From contig JBFWSG010000016.1 of the NCBI GenBank assembly GCA_050248495.1, positions 1 through 64,000 of the forward strand: a stretch of 64,000 nucleotides of DNA. The letters run 5' to 3'. Below, piece by piece: positions 18,547 to 27,458 of the stretch (position 1 is the stretch's first letter; each line of letters opens with the position of its first letter). Under the pieces are notes generated by a model. It made no database searches and was not told the origin of the DNA. It saw only the letters and a program-made list of their open reading frames with translations. Origin of the DNA: DASYDU01 sp050248495. Its GTDB lineage: Bacteria > Planctomycetota > Planctomycetia > Pirellulales > Lacipirellulaceae. The translations under genes were made by a program, and so were the position numbers.

Positions 18547-18771
18547 GATGGCAAAACTGCCGAGGGATTGTTCCGGATCGAGGCCTGGGGCGGCGATGGT
18601 AGCCGAATGCCCCCCGTCCGGCAGCCCCATTCCCGAAGCAGCTAGCAGCACGAGCCGAACGCACGCCGATCAATCGGCGCGTTGAATGAGCGACCCGGCG
18701 AAAGACGGAAATCGCGCCGACAGGCAGCCGCGCGGAGAGTCACGCGCTGGGCGAGAATGAAGTCCCGGCAA

Positions 18772-21507
18772 TCAGGAAGATGGCATCTTCGCGAGTCGAT
18801 GAAACTGGCCGCGGTTCAGCAGTTTCCTGGCCACCGAGGACCGATTGAAATCGAGTTCCGACACGGCGACATCCACCGCGTCGAAAGAGTCGCTAGTTTG
18901 GCCGCGAGAATGCCTGCGATTTATGCCGGCGGCCAAGAGCGCATTCGTTGTGCTCGCTTCGCCGATCGAGGAACCGCCGGAATTTGCGCGCCTGGTTGCA
19001 GGGGTCGAAGCCGATCGTCCATCGTCGACCGATCGTTCGGATGCGTAAAGATACTCGGAGGACGAATTCAGTGACTCGATTGCCGCAGCGCCTCCGCCGG
19101 AGCCAAACCCAGCGCCCGTAAACGTGTTATTGACGCCGAGGTTCACCAGTGGCGTCGGGGCCTGGAGGTACCCGATCGCCGTGACGTTGTTGTTGGAGCT
19201 TGTTTCAAACCGCGCGCCGTAAGTCAGGCCGGCATTGCCGGCGTAGATGTTGATGTTGTTCGCATCGGCCCAGACCTGCATGGCGGCGTAGGCGGGAACG
19301 CTGTCGGTGTTGGTGCGGAGCTCGATGTTGTTGCCGAAAATGCGATTCGAGTTCGTGGCGGCTTCGCCGAGCTGCAGGCCGATGTAGCCCGTCGCGTGGG
19401 TATGCAGCGAGCGGATCAAGTTGCCGGTGAAATCGGTCGTCGCCGAGGGGTTCATCACCTTGATGCCGTAGTAGCCGGTGTTGACCTCGTGGAAATAGAG
19501 CGTGTTGTCGTGGAAGCTGGCTAGCGTGGGGTCGAGCCGGACGGCCGTGTCGCCGTTGCCGTTGCTGCCGACCACGGCCTGCACGCGAATCGAGCTGTTG
19601 ATGACGCCGCCAGCGTCCGGACGAATCGCCAGCGCGTTTTCCGCATTGGGCGCCACGACCTGGCCGGTGAACTCGAAGCTGGAATTCTCGACATCGCCCA
19701 GTTCCAAAGCGTCGCTATCGATCGGGTAATTGAACGTCACGCCATAAATACGGTACGTCCGGTTGGCGAGGTCGCCAACCACCAGCGGCGTGTTCAGGTT
19801 GTAAAGGCCGAGACCCGTAAACGGTGCGACGTTCCGCACGCCGCGTCCGAAGACGACGACGTCCAGGTTGTGCGCAGCGGCATAGTCGAACGCTTCCTGC
19901 AGGCCGAAGGTCCGTGTGCCGAACACGTCGAGCCGCGAGCCATCCGGCAGATACACGGTGGCGGGCTGCCCCGTCGAGATGTCCGTGAGCGGCGGCACGA
20001 CTGTGACGCGATCCGCGGTGCTGAAAATGTCGAACGGAATCGGGTCATCTGTGCGTGCAGGTTCGAAGATGTTGTAAGCTGCGAAGCCCGAACCGACGTA
20101 GTTGATCTGCTCCCGCGGGACGCCACGGAAATAAAACGTGAGGTCGTTGATCGTGGCCTGCTGCGTGTTCATCGTGACGCGATGAGCCGCGGCAGTGATG
20201 TCGACATTGAAATGAAAGTAGCTGTCGACTACGCCGATCGTGCCGTACTTTGGACCGTCGAGCGGATGGGGCGTGCGCGGCTGGAAGAGGACGCCATGCG
20301 TGGCACTCGGCGCATTGATCGCGCCCCCCTTCCAATAGAGATTGGTCAGCATCGTGCTGTCGAAGCGAATGCCGAAGTCCGTCACCGCGGAGGTGAAATT
20401 GAGCGTGACATCTTCGAAGCGGAAGGTGCGGAGCTGCAGCTCTTCGATGTCGAGATGAGCGCTGAGCGTGTAGGTGCCCGGCAGGACGAAGATGTCCCAG
20501 CCTTGCTCCGCGGAGAGGTTAAAGGCTTCTTGCAGACCGTGGGTCAGGCTGCCACTGGTGTCGAGCTGCGAGCCATTGGGCAAGGTGACACCGCTGGTCT
20601 GGACGATGATCGCCGCCGGATGGTAGACGAGCGGCACACCGCCGGGATCTAGCGAATTGCCGAAATTCTGCTGCCAGAATTGATAGTCCCATTGATCGAC
20701 GACGCCGTCGCTCTGGCCGGCCAGGTTGCCGGTCGTCGTGCCGTCGCCCGGCAGTGTTCCCGGAGTTCCCGTGGCACCCAAGTGATCGCGCCACACCGAG
20801 TAGTCGGCGGCGTCGACGGTGCCGTCCGTGTTGTAGTCACCGGGAAGCTGGTACTCGGTGATGATCACGTTCCAGGCCGCGAACGTGGCGATGCCGTTCC
20901 CCTGCGAGCCGCTGCCATCGACGATGATCGTGAGCGTGTCGCCGGGCTCGATGCCGACCACCGTTTCCGGCAACTGCAGCACCGTGTTCTGCACGGCAAA
21001 ATTGGCCTCGAGCGATAGCAGCGGCTCGGCGAAGTCGTTCTTGTAGATGCGGAGTTGCATCTGGCGATTCGGTTCGAACGGCGCCTGGGTGAATAGGCCG
21101 GTAATTTCGACGCCGCCCAAATCGGCCGAGGCGGGCGCGGTCCAAACAATTCGATTCGGGCCGTGTCCCGCCATGGCGCTGTTGGCGTCGGGAAATCCAA
21201 ACGCGCCGCTGCGCGCGTACGAGGGCACGCCGTTGGCATCCGCCCAGCCGGCGCCGACGCCGTATGTGTTTGGGCTCGACCCGTTGGTCTTGACCAGCGA
21301 GGTGGTCGTGCCGTCGGTGCCGAGGTAGGTCCACGGACCGTTCGGATTGTGTTGAGGGAGGCCGCCGCTGAAATCCGCGTTGAACGCCGCCGCCAGATTC
21401 CAGGTGTCTGCCGTCAGTAGCATCCTCGATTCGAGCGACTCGAATCGCAGAACTCGCCGCGCCGCTTGACGCTCACGAGCCAACCGCCGGGAAAGATTGG
21501 AAAACAA
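18772..21507 (-). CDS. Secreted LEPR-XLL beta-helix protein with internal dockerin-like repeats (paralogue 1)
   Basis: The TTG at 21507 is preceded by GGAGG with a 7-base gap; a GTG at 21552 lacks a good site. The N terminus RFESLESRMLL is a LEPR-XLL-type motif found on planctomycete surface proteins. A beta-rich domain, a dockerin-like pair (GDYNTDGTVDAADYSVWRDH ... DGVVDQWDYQFW) and two related halves follow, each with GLQEAF and a following VLPGTYTL or VVFGRGVR stretch, then a parallel beta-helix. It is close in sequence to the protein at 46194. A -35/-10 with an operator lies upstream (21680-21731). The Ser/Arg-rich tail has TSDSFDAVD. Confidence 0.75.
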   Translation of the reverse strand: MFSNLSRRLARERQAARRVLRFESLESRMLLTADTWNLAAAFNADFSGGLPQHNPNGPWTYLGTDGTTTSLVKTNGSSPNTYGVGAGWADANGVPSYARSGAFGFPDANSAMAGHGPNRIVWTAPASADLGGVEITGLFTQAPFEPNRQMQLRIYKNDFAEPLLSLEANFAVQNTVLQLPETVVGIEPGDTLTIIVDGSGSQGNGIATFAAWNVIITEYQLPGDYNTDGTVDAADYSVWRDHLGATGTPGTLPGDGTTTGNLAGQSDGVVDQWDYQFWQQNFGNSLDPGGVPLVYHPAAIIVQTSGVTLPNGSQLDTSGSLTHGLQEAFNLSAEQGWDIFVLPGTYTLSAHLDIEELQLRTFRFEDVTLNFTSAVTDFGIRFDSTMLTNLYWKGGAINAPSATHGVLFQPRTPHPLDGPKYGTIGVVDSYFHFNVDITAAAHRVTMNTQQATINDLTFYFRGVPREQINYVGSGFAAYNIFEPARTDDPIPFDIFSTADRVTVVPPLTDISTGQPATVYLPDGSRLDVFGTRTFGLQEAFDYAAAHNLDVVVFGRGVRNVAPFTGLGLYNLNTPLVVGDLANRTYRIYGVTFNYPIDSDALELGDVENSSFEFTGQVVAPNAENALAIRPDAGGVINSSIRVQAVVGSNGNGDTAVRLDPTLASFHDNTLYFHEVNTGYYGIKVMNPSATTDFTGNLIRSLHTHATGYIGLQLGEAATNSNRIFGNNIELRTNTDSVPAYAAMQVWADANNINIYAGNAGLTYGARFETSSNNNVTAIGYLQAPTPLVNLGVNNTFTGAGFGSGGGAAAIESLNSSSEYLYASERSVDDGRSASTPATRRANSGGSSIGEASTTNALLAAGINRRHSRGQTSDSFDAVDVAVSELDFNRSSVARKLLNRGQFHRLAKMPSS

Positions 21508-21679
21508 CCGCCGTCCTCCAGCTGGGAAGGGGAGGGAGGACCGAATGGGCACAAATGCCGGACTGCAAAGGCCGACGACTGCATTCCCTGGCCGGAATGG
21601 CTACCGCCCAGCCGCCCCACCGATCCGCCTGATTTCGCTGCCCAGGCCCGGAAAGCCAGCTCAGGGAAATCTCCACAAA

Positions 21680-21703
21680 TGGATTTTTAGCACCAAAAAT
21701 CCA
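21680..21703. promoter_or_regulatory. 24-bp palindromic operator, site 1
   Basis: TGGATTTTTA-GCAC-CAAAAATCCA; extending one base each side gives a perfect 10-bp inverted repeat around a 6-bp centre (21679-21704). It is the best of five copies of the shared motif. It lies between the leftward beta-helix gene (paralogue 1) and the rightward RraA-like gene. Confidence 0.78.
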
Positions 21704-21731
21704 TGCTACAATCGGCCGAAGAAGGTGTCAA
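21703..21731 (-). promoter_or_regulatory. Predicted sigma-70 promoter for LEPR-XLL paralogue 1
   Basis: On the minus strand a perfect TTGACA (21726-21731) and TAGCAT (21703-21708) are 17 bp apart. The -10 touches operator site 1, so a bound repressor would cover the transcription start. A TACAAT at 21707-21712 on the plus strand may be the -10 for the RraA gene. Confidence 0.6.
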
Positions 21732-21802
21732 TTAAATTGTCGCGACGGGCGTCGGCAGCTTCATTCCAGAATGCATCCTGGCTCAATTTTTTAATCCATC
21801 GA

Positions 21803-22567
21803 ATGGCCATCGACTCAAAAACTCTGCAGCAGCTGAGCCAGTTTGATACGCCGACGATTTGCAACGCGATCGAGATGTTTGGCATTCGACCGCGCAGCGC
21901 CGGATATACGGATGGCCGGATTCGCGCTGCGCTCTCCGGCTTGGCGCCTATGGTTGGCTTCGCGTCTACCGCAAGGATGCGGTCGGGTGAAGCGGCCGCG
22001 GGCGAAGATGGATACGCCAGCTTGGAGCGGCAGCTGCAGCACATGCAGTCGCTCGCTGGTCCGGCGGTCGTGGTGTACCAGGATCTCGACGATCCGCCCG
22101 TGGGGGCGACGGTCGGCGAAGTGATGTGCAATCTGTATCAGTCGTTTGGCGCGGTCGGACTTGTTACGTCCGGCGCCGCACGCGACTTGGAGCAGATTCG
22201 TCAGCTCAATTTTCCCCTTTACTTGGGTTCCACGATCGCGTCGCACGCTTACTGCCGGACCGTCGACGTGGGACAAGTCGTACAGGTTGGCGGGCTGGAG
22301 ATACTGCCGGGCGACTTGCTGCACGGCGATGAGAATGGCGTGACTTCGATTCCGTTCGACCTGGTCGATGAATTGCCGGACGTGGCGCGCGAATACTGCG
22401 CCGCAGAACGATTCGTCGTCGAATACGCCCAGGCCGAAGGGGACAAGAACGTTGCCGAGATGCTCGCCCGGCGGCGGGCCATGGGGGAGGCGCTGGCGGC
22501 GCTCAAGCGGCGCGTCGCGCGGACTGGTGTACGGCCCGCTATCACGGCAGCTGCGGCGAGGAGTTGA
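21803..22567 (+). CDS. RraA-family aldolase/decarboxylase-like protein
   Basis: 254 residues, of which the core is an RraA/4-hydroxy-4-methyl-2-oxoglutarate aldolase fold: FDTPTICNAIEMFG at the start, GEVMCNLYQSFGAVGLVTSGAARDL (phosphate/metal-binding loop) and GDLLHGDENGVTSIP near the end. The family includes HMG/CHA aldolases, oxaloacetate decarboxylases and the RNase E inhibitor RraA. The D-x-x-E/D metal site is present as DENG. Here, next to sugar-degradation genes, a lyase role is more likely than RNase control. First of a plus-strand set with the VOC and MBL genes. Confidence 0.84.
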   Translation: MAIDSKTLQQLSQFDTPTICNAIEMFGIRPRSAGYTDGRIRAALSGLAPMVGFASTARMRSGEAAAGEDGYASLERQLQHMQSLAGPAVVVYQDLDDPPVGATVGEVMCNLYQSFGAVGLVTSGAARDLEQIRQLNFPLYLGSTIASHAYCRTVDVGQVVQVGGLEILPGDLLHGDENGVTSIPFDLVDELPDVAREYCAAERFVVEYAQAEGDKNVAEMLARRRAMGEALAALKRRVARTGVRPAITAAAARS

Positions 22568-22571
22568 TGCC

Positions 22572-22991
22572 ATGCTCGCAGGACTATGGACGATTGGCGT
22601 CAAAGTGCCGGACCTGGAAGCCGAGCTGGCATTCCACCGCGCGGCCGGCAACGAAATCGTCTTGGATGAAACGCTCTCGATCGACGGTGTGGACTATCGA
22701 GTTCCGCTGGTGAAAATGGGGGACAAATATCTGCACCTGGCGGAGCGGATGGTTTACGAAGTGCAGATGGGGATCGAACTGCCGTTCGGCCCCGTCCATT
22801 TGGTGTACATCAGCAATGCGTTTGAGGAAGACGTAGCGCGGTTCCTTGCCGCGGGAGCGACGGCGATTCGCGAGCCGCTGGAAGTGTCGGCCGGCTTTGG
22901 CGAGCGGCGAGTGGCTTTTCTAAGATCGCCGAGCGGTTGGATCTTTGAAATTGCCAAGATTTATCGACATGGCGTGCCCGAGGTGGTTTAG
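22572..22991 (+). CDS. VOC-superfamily (glyoxalase/dioxygenase fold) protein
   Basis: 139 residues beginning 4 bp after the RraA-like gene, so probably cotranslated. The MLAGLWTIGVKVPDLEAELAFH start and the RRVAFLRSPSGWIFEI end are typical of a vicinal-oxygen-chelate domain. Two alpha-beta-beta-beta units fit the length. Metal ligands cannot be assigned with confidence and the substrate is unknown. Confidence 0.78.
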   Translation: MLAGLWTIGVKVPDLEAELAFHRAAGNEIVLDETLSIDGVDYRVPLVKMGDKYLHLAERMVYEVQMGIELPFGPVHLVYISNAFEEDVARFLAAGATAIREPLEVSAGFGERRVAFLRSPSGWIFEIAKIYRHGVPEVV

Positions 22992-23005
22992 GCGGAGAAA
23001 CTCGC

Positions 23006-23794
23006 GTGCAGATACAAGAGAACTTATTCCTCGTCGGCTCGGAGCAGTTTGCGCTGAGTCATCTGCTGGACTGCAATTGCTATTTGATCGACTACGGGAA
23101 AGGTCTGGCGCTCGTCGACACCGGACTGGGCTTGGGCGTTGACGACATTCTGGCGAACGTGACCCGTGCCGGATTCGATCCAGCGCGCCTGACGCACATT
23201 CTGCTTACGCACACACACTTGGGGCATTGGGGCGGCGCCGCGGAGATTCGCCGGCGCACGGGCGCGGAGATCTGGGCGCCGGAACTGGGCCGCTTTTGGA
23301 TGGAGCACGTCGCAGAGGATCACACGATCGCCCAAAACCTCAGCCACGGGCGCTGGCCGCAAAACCTTTGTCCCCAACCGTGCACGCCCGACCACACGTT
23401 TGTCGACGGGGAGCGGATTCCGCTGGGCGATCAACACCTCGTGGCGATTGGTGTCCAGGGGCACACTCAGGACTCGACCTGTTTCCTTTGGGAATCCGGT
23501 TCGCGCCGCGCGCTCTTCACTGGCGACGTGGTGTTCTACGGCGGCTCGATCGGTCTGATCAATGCAGCCGGATCGAGCCTCGACGACTACCGCCGCGACA
23601 TCGAGAAGCTCGCGGGACTGAGGATCGACGTGCTGCTGCCGGGCCACAGCGTGTTCATCCTCCGCGGCGGCCAGAAGCACATCGATCGCGCGCGGCGGAA
23701 GCTCGCCGACTTCGTCCTGCCGGAGATGTTCTTCGAGTCGAACGAGTTTATGTGGCAGAGCGACTATGCGTCGTCGCTGGGCGGCAGCGACTGA
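23006..23794 (+). CDS. MBL-fold metallohydrolase with altered metal motif
   Basis: 262 residues of the metallo-beta-lactamase fold, starting with GTG after a GGAG site. The metal motif reads His69-Thr-His71-Leu-Gly73-His74, where the family normally has Asp at position 73 (HxHxDH). GDVVFYGG and GHSVF later supply further metal residues. The loss of the second-metal Asp suggests a mononuclear enzyme or altered catalysis. It follows the VOC gene by 14 bp and probably belongs to the same transcript. Confidence 0.82.
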   Translation: MQIQENLFLVGSEQFALSHLLDCNCYLIDYGKGLALVDTGLGLGVDDILANVTRAGFDPARLTHILLTHTHLGHWGGAAEIRRRTGAEIWAPELGRFWMEHVAEDHTIAQNLSHGRWPQNLCPQPCTPDHTFVDGERIPLGDQHLVAIGVQGHTQDSTCFLWESGSRRALFTGDVVFYGGSIGLINAAGSSLDDYRRDIEKLAGLRIDVLLPGHSVFILRGGQKHIDRARRKLADFVLPEMFFESNEFMWQSDYASSLGGSD

Positions 23795-23815
23795 TCGGCT
23801 TGCCCGTCGCTCGGC

Positions 23816-23845
23816 CTGTCCGTTACTCGACCGTCCGTTACTCGG
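23816..23845. repeat. 15-bp tandem duplication at a convergent 3' junction
   Basis: Two near-identical copies of CYGTCCGTTACTCGR, 23816-23830 and 23831-23845. The second copy contains the stop codon of the minus-strand gene ending at 23838. No terminator-like hairpin with a T tract is evident. Confidence 0.6.
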
Positions 23846-24929
23846 CAGGCGCGGTCTGCAGGTGGCCATCGTTGTCGACCGTAACGCGCCACTGTTTGCC
23901 GTTGGGCGAGGTCAGCACGACGGCACTCGCCGGCGTGGGCAGATGCAAGTCGCCGTTGTCGTCGAGGGTCAGCTTCGGCTCATAGTCAGCGTCGTCCTGC
24001 CGGTTTTGCAGCGTGAAGCTCGACGCGCCGCCGCTCTCGATGTGGACGTTGGTCCGCCAATCGGCGCGGTGCACTGCCTTGCCGCTCTGGAGCTCCTTGG
24101 CCGTGTAACGGATGTAGTGGGAATCGCTCGTGCCCGAGAAGCCCTTCCAGCTCTGCGATTCGTCGCCTTCCTGATTGCTGCTGACGCTCTCCGGGGCGTC
24201 GTCCTGTTCGATGTTGATGATGTCGACCGGTTCCTCGCGCGATCCGGTGCGGAGCGGGCCGAATTGCATTGTGCCGTCGGTCTTCATCCGCATGACCTGG
24301 GCCCAGAACGGTTTTTGCTTGTCGCCTTCGAGCAGCCCGCCTTGCACGACCATGAAATCGAGCGGCTTCACGCGGCCGGTGCCGTGGGCTTCGACGATCA
24401 CGCCGTACTTGTCTTGCACCGTGGCGAGGGCGGAGATGCTGAGCATTTCGTGGCCCTCGTTCGACGGCATCGCGCGATGAATCGTCAGCTCGGCATAGGC
24501 ATCGAAGTCGGGCTTTTTGCCGGTCGTGGGGTAAATGTCGAGCGCGGAACGTGCGTAATCCTTCGACGGAAGAATTTCGAGGTTGCCGCCAGGCTGGGCG
24601 CGCGTGAGTCCGTTCCAGGCCGGTAGACCGGGGCCGTCGCCGCCGGCGCCAAAGCGGACGCGACCCGGCCAATCAAGCGAGCCGCCGCCGATGATGCGGA
24701 ACCCGCGTCCCGGGAAATCGAGGTCGCCGGTAACTCCCAGGTCGCCGGCCACTTCAAGCTTGTGGGTAGGAGTGTGGGTGCCGACACCGACGGCGCCGCT
24801 ATTGGCCGCGAAGATGTTCGGACCATCGGCCTGCCACAACTGCGGCTCTGCGCTGCAGAGGGAGCATTTGACCAACGATGAAACGACGACCCACGAAAGG
24901 ACGGCGAAACGGATTTGACTAAGACGCAT
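23838..24929 (-). CDS. Secreted hypothetical protein with tail-fibre-like head
   Basis: 363 residues. The ATG at 24929 has a GGAG site ten bases upstream. After a signal peptide (QIRFAVLSWVVVSSL) comes a segment reading GVGTHTPTHKLEVAGDLGVTGDL, like the repeats of trimeric fibre proteins and planctomycete secreted proteins, then a mixed beta domain. I do not recognise an enzymatic family. It is the last gene of the long minus-strand cluster, 45 bp after the GH116 gene. Confidence 0.65.
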   Translation of the reverse strand: MRLSQIRFAVLSWVVVSSLVKCSLCSAEPQLWQADGPNIFAANSGAVGVGTHTPTHKLEVAGDLGVTGDLDFPGRGFRIIGGGSLDWPGRVRFGAGGDGPGLPAWNGLTRAQPGGNLEILPSKDYARSALDIYPTTGKKPDFDAYAELTIHRAMPSNEGHEMLSISALATVQDKYGVIVEAHGTGRVKPLDFMVVQGGLLEGDKQKPFWAQVMRMKTDGTMQFGPLRTGSREEPVDIINIEQDDAPESVSSNQEGDESQSWKGFSGTSDSHYIRYTAKELQSGKAVHRADWRTNVHIESGGASSFTLQNRQDDADYEPKLTLDDNGDLHLPTPASAVVLTSPNGKQWRVTVDNDGHLQTAPAE

Positions 24930-24974
24930 GCTGCACAATCTCCGCAAGAAACCTGGTAAGTTGCATACTGCTTG

Positions 24975-27404
24975 TTATTTGCCCGAGGCCGCCTTGATCA
25001 CCTCGTCCACCAGTCCTCCCGACTGACACGGCCCCGCGAGGTTCTGCCCCGCTAGCGCCGCCGGCAGACCCCACAGAATCATGTTTTGATAGTAGTCGGC
25101 GCCATAGGTCCGCGCGCCGGTGTCGCAGCGAATCAGATTGGGCAAGTCCCAGCCAAGGCCCTGGACGCGAATGATGTTGTCCATGCAGCGGCGTGCGATC
25201 TCGAGGCCGAGTTCGCGCTGGTCCTGATACATGTAGGTCATCGCCACGATCAGCACCTCCGGCGGAAACGTTCCGTAGCGTCCCAGGTCGGGCCCTTTGC
25301 CCGGCTCGGCAAAACCCGCGACGCCCATGTCCACCAGGCAGGTGTCGGCGATGGTCTTCAGGGCAGCCTGAATTCGATTCGGCTCGAACACGTCCGGCAG
25401 GTCATGCAAGTCGACCATCCACTGTCCGTCCAACTGGCTGGACATGATGTCGTCGGATCGCATGTTTTTTTCCGGATAGACGTAAAACGCGTATGACTTG
25501 GTGTCGTCGTTCCAGAGGTGTTTTTCCGTGAGCGATCGGGCCTGCTTGATCCAGGCAGCACACTGGTCGGCAAACTCCTTGTCGCCGACGTGCTCGGCCA
25601 TGTCCTGGGCAAAGCGGAGTTGTGCCAACCGCACGCCTGCTAAGTGCGTGACCATGCCATACACCGGCGTGTGCTCCCACCACTCTTGCCCCTTGCCCTC
25701 GCGGTGGAAGCTGATGATGCCGTGCTCGCCGTCGGCCAGGCCCACCGTGAACTCGGTGTTCCTTTTGACCACGGGATAGAACTCGCGGAGGATTTCATCG
25801 TCACCGGTTCGCATCCAGAGACGGTGCACCAGATCGGCAAAGCAGGCGCCGTTGAGGCCGATCTGCCACTCGAAGGCCGGCTTCGTGAAATCATTCGGAG
25901 GATAGAGGAACGGAATCGCGCCGTCCGGGCGCAGATAGGCCGCATAGCCGCGCAGGATCTGGCGCTCTAGCTCGGGGAAGAAATAGGCGATCGGCAGGTC
26001 GCCGTAATAGTTCGACGCCGTGCAGCCGACGATCGAGCAAGTGCGCGGGCATTCGATCATCTGAAACGCGCCGAGCGGCGCGGACCAATCGGCGATCTCA
26101 CCTTCCGGCGCTGCCCAGATACTGTCTTCGGCGAACTGGGAGAGGTTGTCGACCAGGGCCGAGCGCAGCCAGACGGGCAGCGACTTGTCGCCATAGATCA
26201 CGCCTTGCCAGTCGATCACTCGCTCCAGGAGTGACTCGTGCCGCTCGGCGATTTTGCGAACTACGGGCAGCGGCCCATCGAACAGGCGGGTGTAATTCGG
26301 AACGTACGTGCTGCGGTCTTTGCGGCCGACGCGGCTGAGCACGAAATCATTGGTCGTCCAGGTTTCGTCGAAATGCTTGATCTCGTCGTACGCGCCGCCA
26401 AGCCAATCCTTGACGTACCACGCTAACACGATGCGGACGGTTTTGCTTTCGCCTGCCTTCAAATTGAAGGGTATGGCGACGGATGCGCCGGGATCACTGT
26501 CCTTTGCTTCGGGCAGCTGAGCGGCAAACTCCGACCAGGCTTTACCGCCGACGGAGAGATTGCCACCGAACTTTGCCGACGATTCGTCCAGCACGGCGAT
26601 CGCATATCGGGCGCGGTCGGCACTGACTTCGACGGCCTGCCACCTGGCGTCTGTGGTCGTCTTGCGTGTGAAGGTCTTGCCGCCGGCCTCATTCTCGTGC
26701 GGACCAGGAAAATTGAACGCCAGGCTACCGGACTGATCCTGGCCGCTGGTGTTCTTGAGATGCACTTCGAAGACGGCCGCCGGCAGCGCGGAGTCTTGCG
26801 CGTCGCCGGGCAGGAAGGGGGACCAGGCGCGGAGGCTCACCGCGACTGGGGAGTCGGTCTCGTAGTCGATATCAACGATCGGATAGTGGCCCCAGTAGCG
26901 GATGCTCTTGGCGGCTTGCACACCTTCGGTCTTCGGCACTTCGACTTGCCAGTGTGCCATGTAGGTTTTGTTTTGGGTGTAGCTGCCGGGATCGACCGGA
27001 TCGACGCAACCGCGAAACGTGCCGCCATCAATCAGCTTTTGCGAAGCGAGCACCCAAGTCTTGTCGCCGACGGCGATTCCCAAAAACGGCGTGAGGAGCT
27101 GCGCATTGCGGAGCGTCTGGTAGGGCGTAGGCTCGACCATCAAGGACGGGAAGAAGATGCTCGAAAAGCCGAGGACGCCGGTCGTCTCGATGTCGAGGCA
27201 GCCGGTGCCCAGTCCGCCCAGCGGCATGCCGGCGCAGATCTCATCGCGGTCGCTGAAAATGATGCCGGACACCGGCTTGGAATAGCCCGCGGCCGAAAAC
27301 TCGGCCCATTCTCGGACCGGTGCCTTGGCGGCGAAGAGCTCAGCCCTCGCGCTCGCGGGCACAAGAACGAGAACGACGATCAATGGTAGAGCAAGCGGCC
27401 TCAT
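24975..27404 (-). CDS. Secreted GH116 (GBA2-type) glycoside hydrolase, paralogue 1
   Basis: 809 residues with a signal peptide (LALPLIVVLVLVPASARA) and the start fixed by GGGAG before 27404. The N-terminal beta-sandwich (GMPLGGLGTGCLDIE) and the C-terminal (alpha/alpha)6 domain match GH116, which includes GBA2 beta-glucosidases and bacterial beta-glucosidase/xylosidases. The likely nucleophile is Glu451 in MIECPRTCS. The second motif reads SDDIMSSQLDGQWM; the acid/base Asp seen in GBA2 just before the QxxGQW stretch appears as Ser here, with Asp at 651, 652 and 659 nearby. Retaining beta-glycosidase expected; aglycone unknown. Confidence 0.83.
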   Translation of the reverse strand: MRPLALPLIVVLVLVPASARAELFAAKAPVREWAEFSAAGYSKPVSGIIFSDRDEICAGMPLGGLGTGCLDIETTGVLGFSSIFFPSLMVEPTPYQTLRNAQLLTPFLGIAVGDKTWVLASQKLIDGGTFRGCVDPVDPGSYTQNKTYMAHWQVEVPKTEGVQAAKSIRYWGHYPIVDIDYETDSPVAVSLRAWSPFLPGDAQDSALPAAVFEVHLKNTSGQDQSGSLAFNFPGPHENEAGGKTFTRKTTTDARWQAVEVSADRARYAIAVLDESSAKFGGNLSVGGKAWSEFAAQLPEAKDSDPGASVAIPFNLKAGESKTVRIVLAWYVKDWLGGAYDEIKHFDETWTTNDFVLSRVGRKDRSTYVPNYTRLFDGPLPVVRKIAERHESLLERVIDWQGVIYGDKSLPVWLRSALVDNLSQFAEDSIWAAPEGEIADWSAPLGAFQMIECPRTCSIVGCTASNYYGDLPIAYFFPELERQILRGYAAYLRPDGAIPFLYPPNDFTKPAFEWQIGLNGACFADLVHRLWMRTGDDEILREFYPVVKRNTEFTVGLADGEHGIISFHREGKGQEWWEHTPVYGMVTHLAGVRLAQLRFAQDMAEHVGDKEFADQCAAWIKQARSLTEKHLWNDDTKSYAFYVYPEKNMRSDDIMSSQLDGQWMVDLHDLPDVFEPNRIQAALKTIADTCLVDMGVAGFAEPGKGPDLGRYGTFPPEVLIVAMTYMYQDQRELGLEIARRCMDNIIRVQGLGWDLPNLIRCDTGARTYGADYYQNMILWGLPAALAGQNLAGPCQSGGLVDEVIKAASGK

Positions 27405-27458
27405 GGTTTCTCCCGCCAGAAGAATAGAATTCAAAGAGTTCCGGTGATGCGACTGTTG

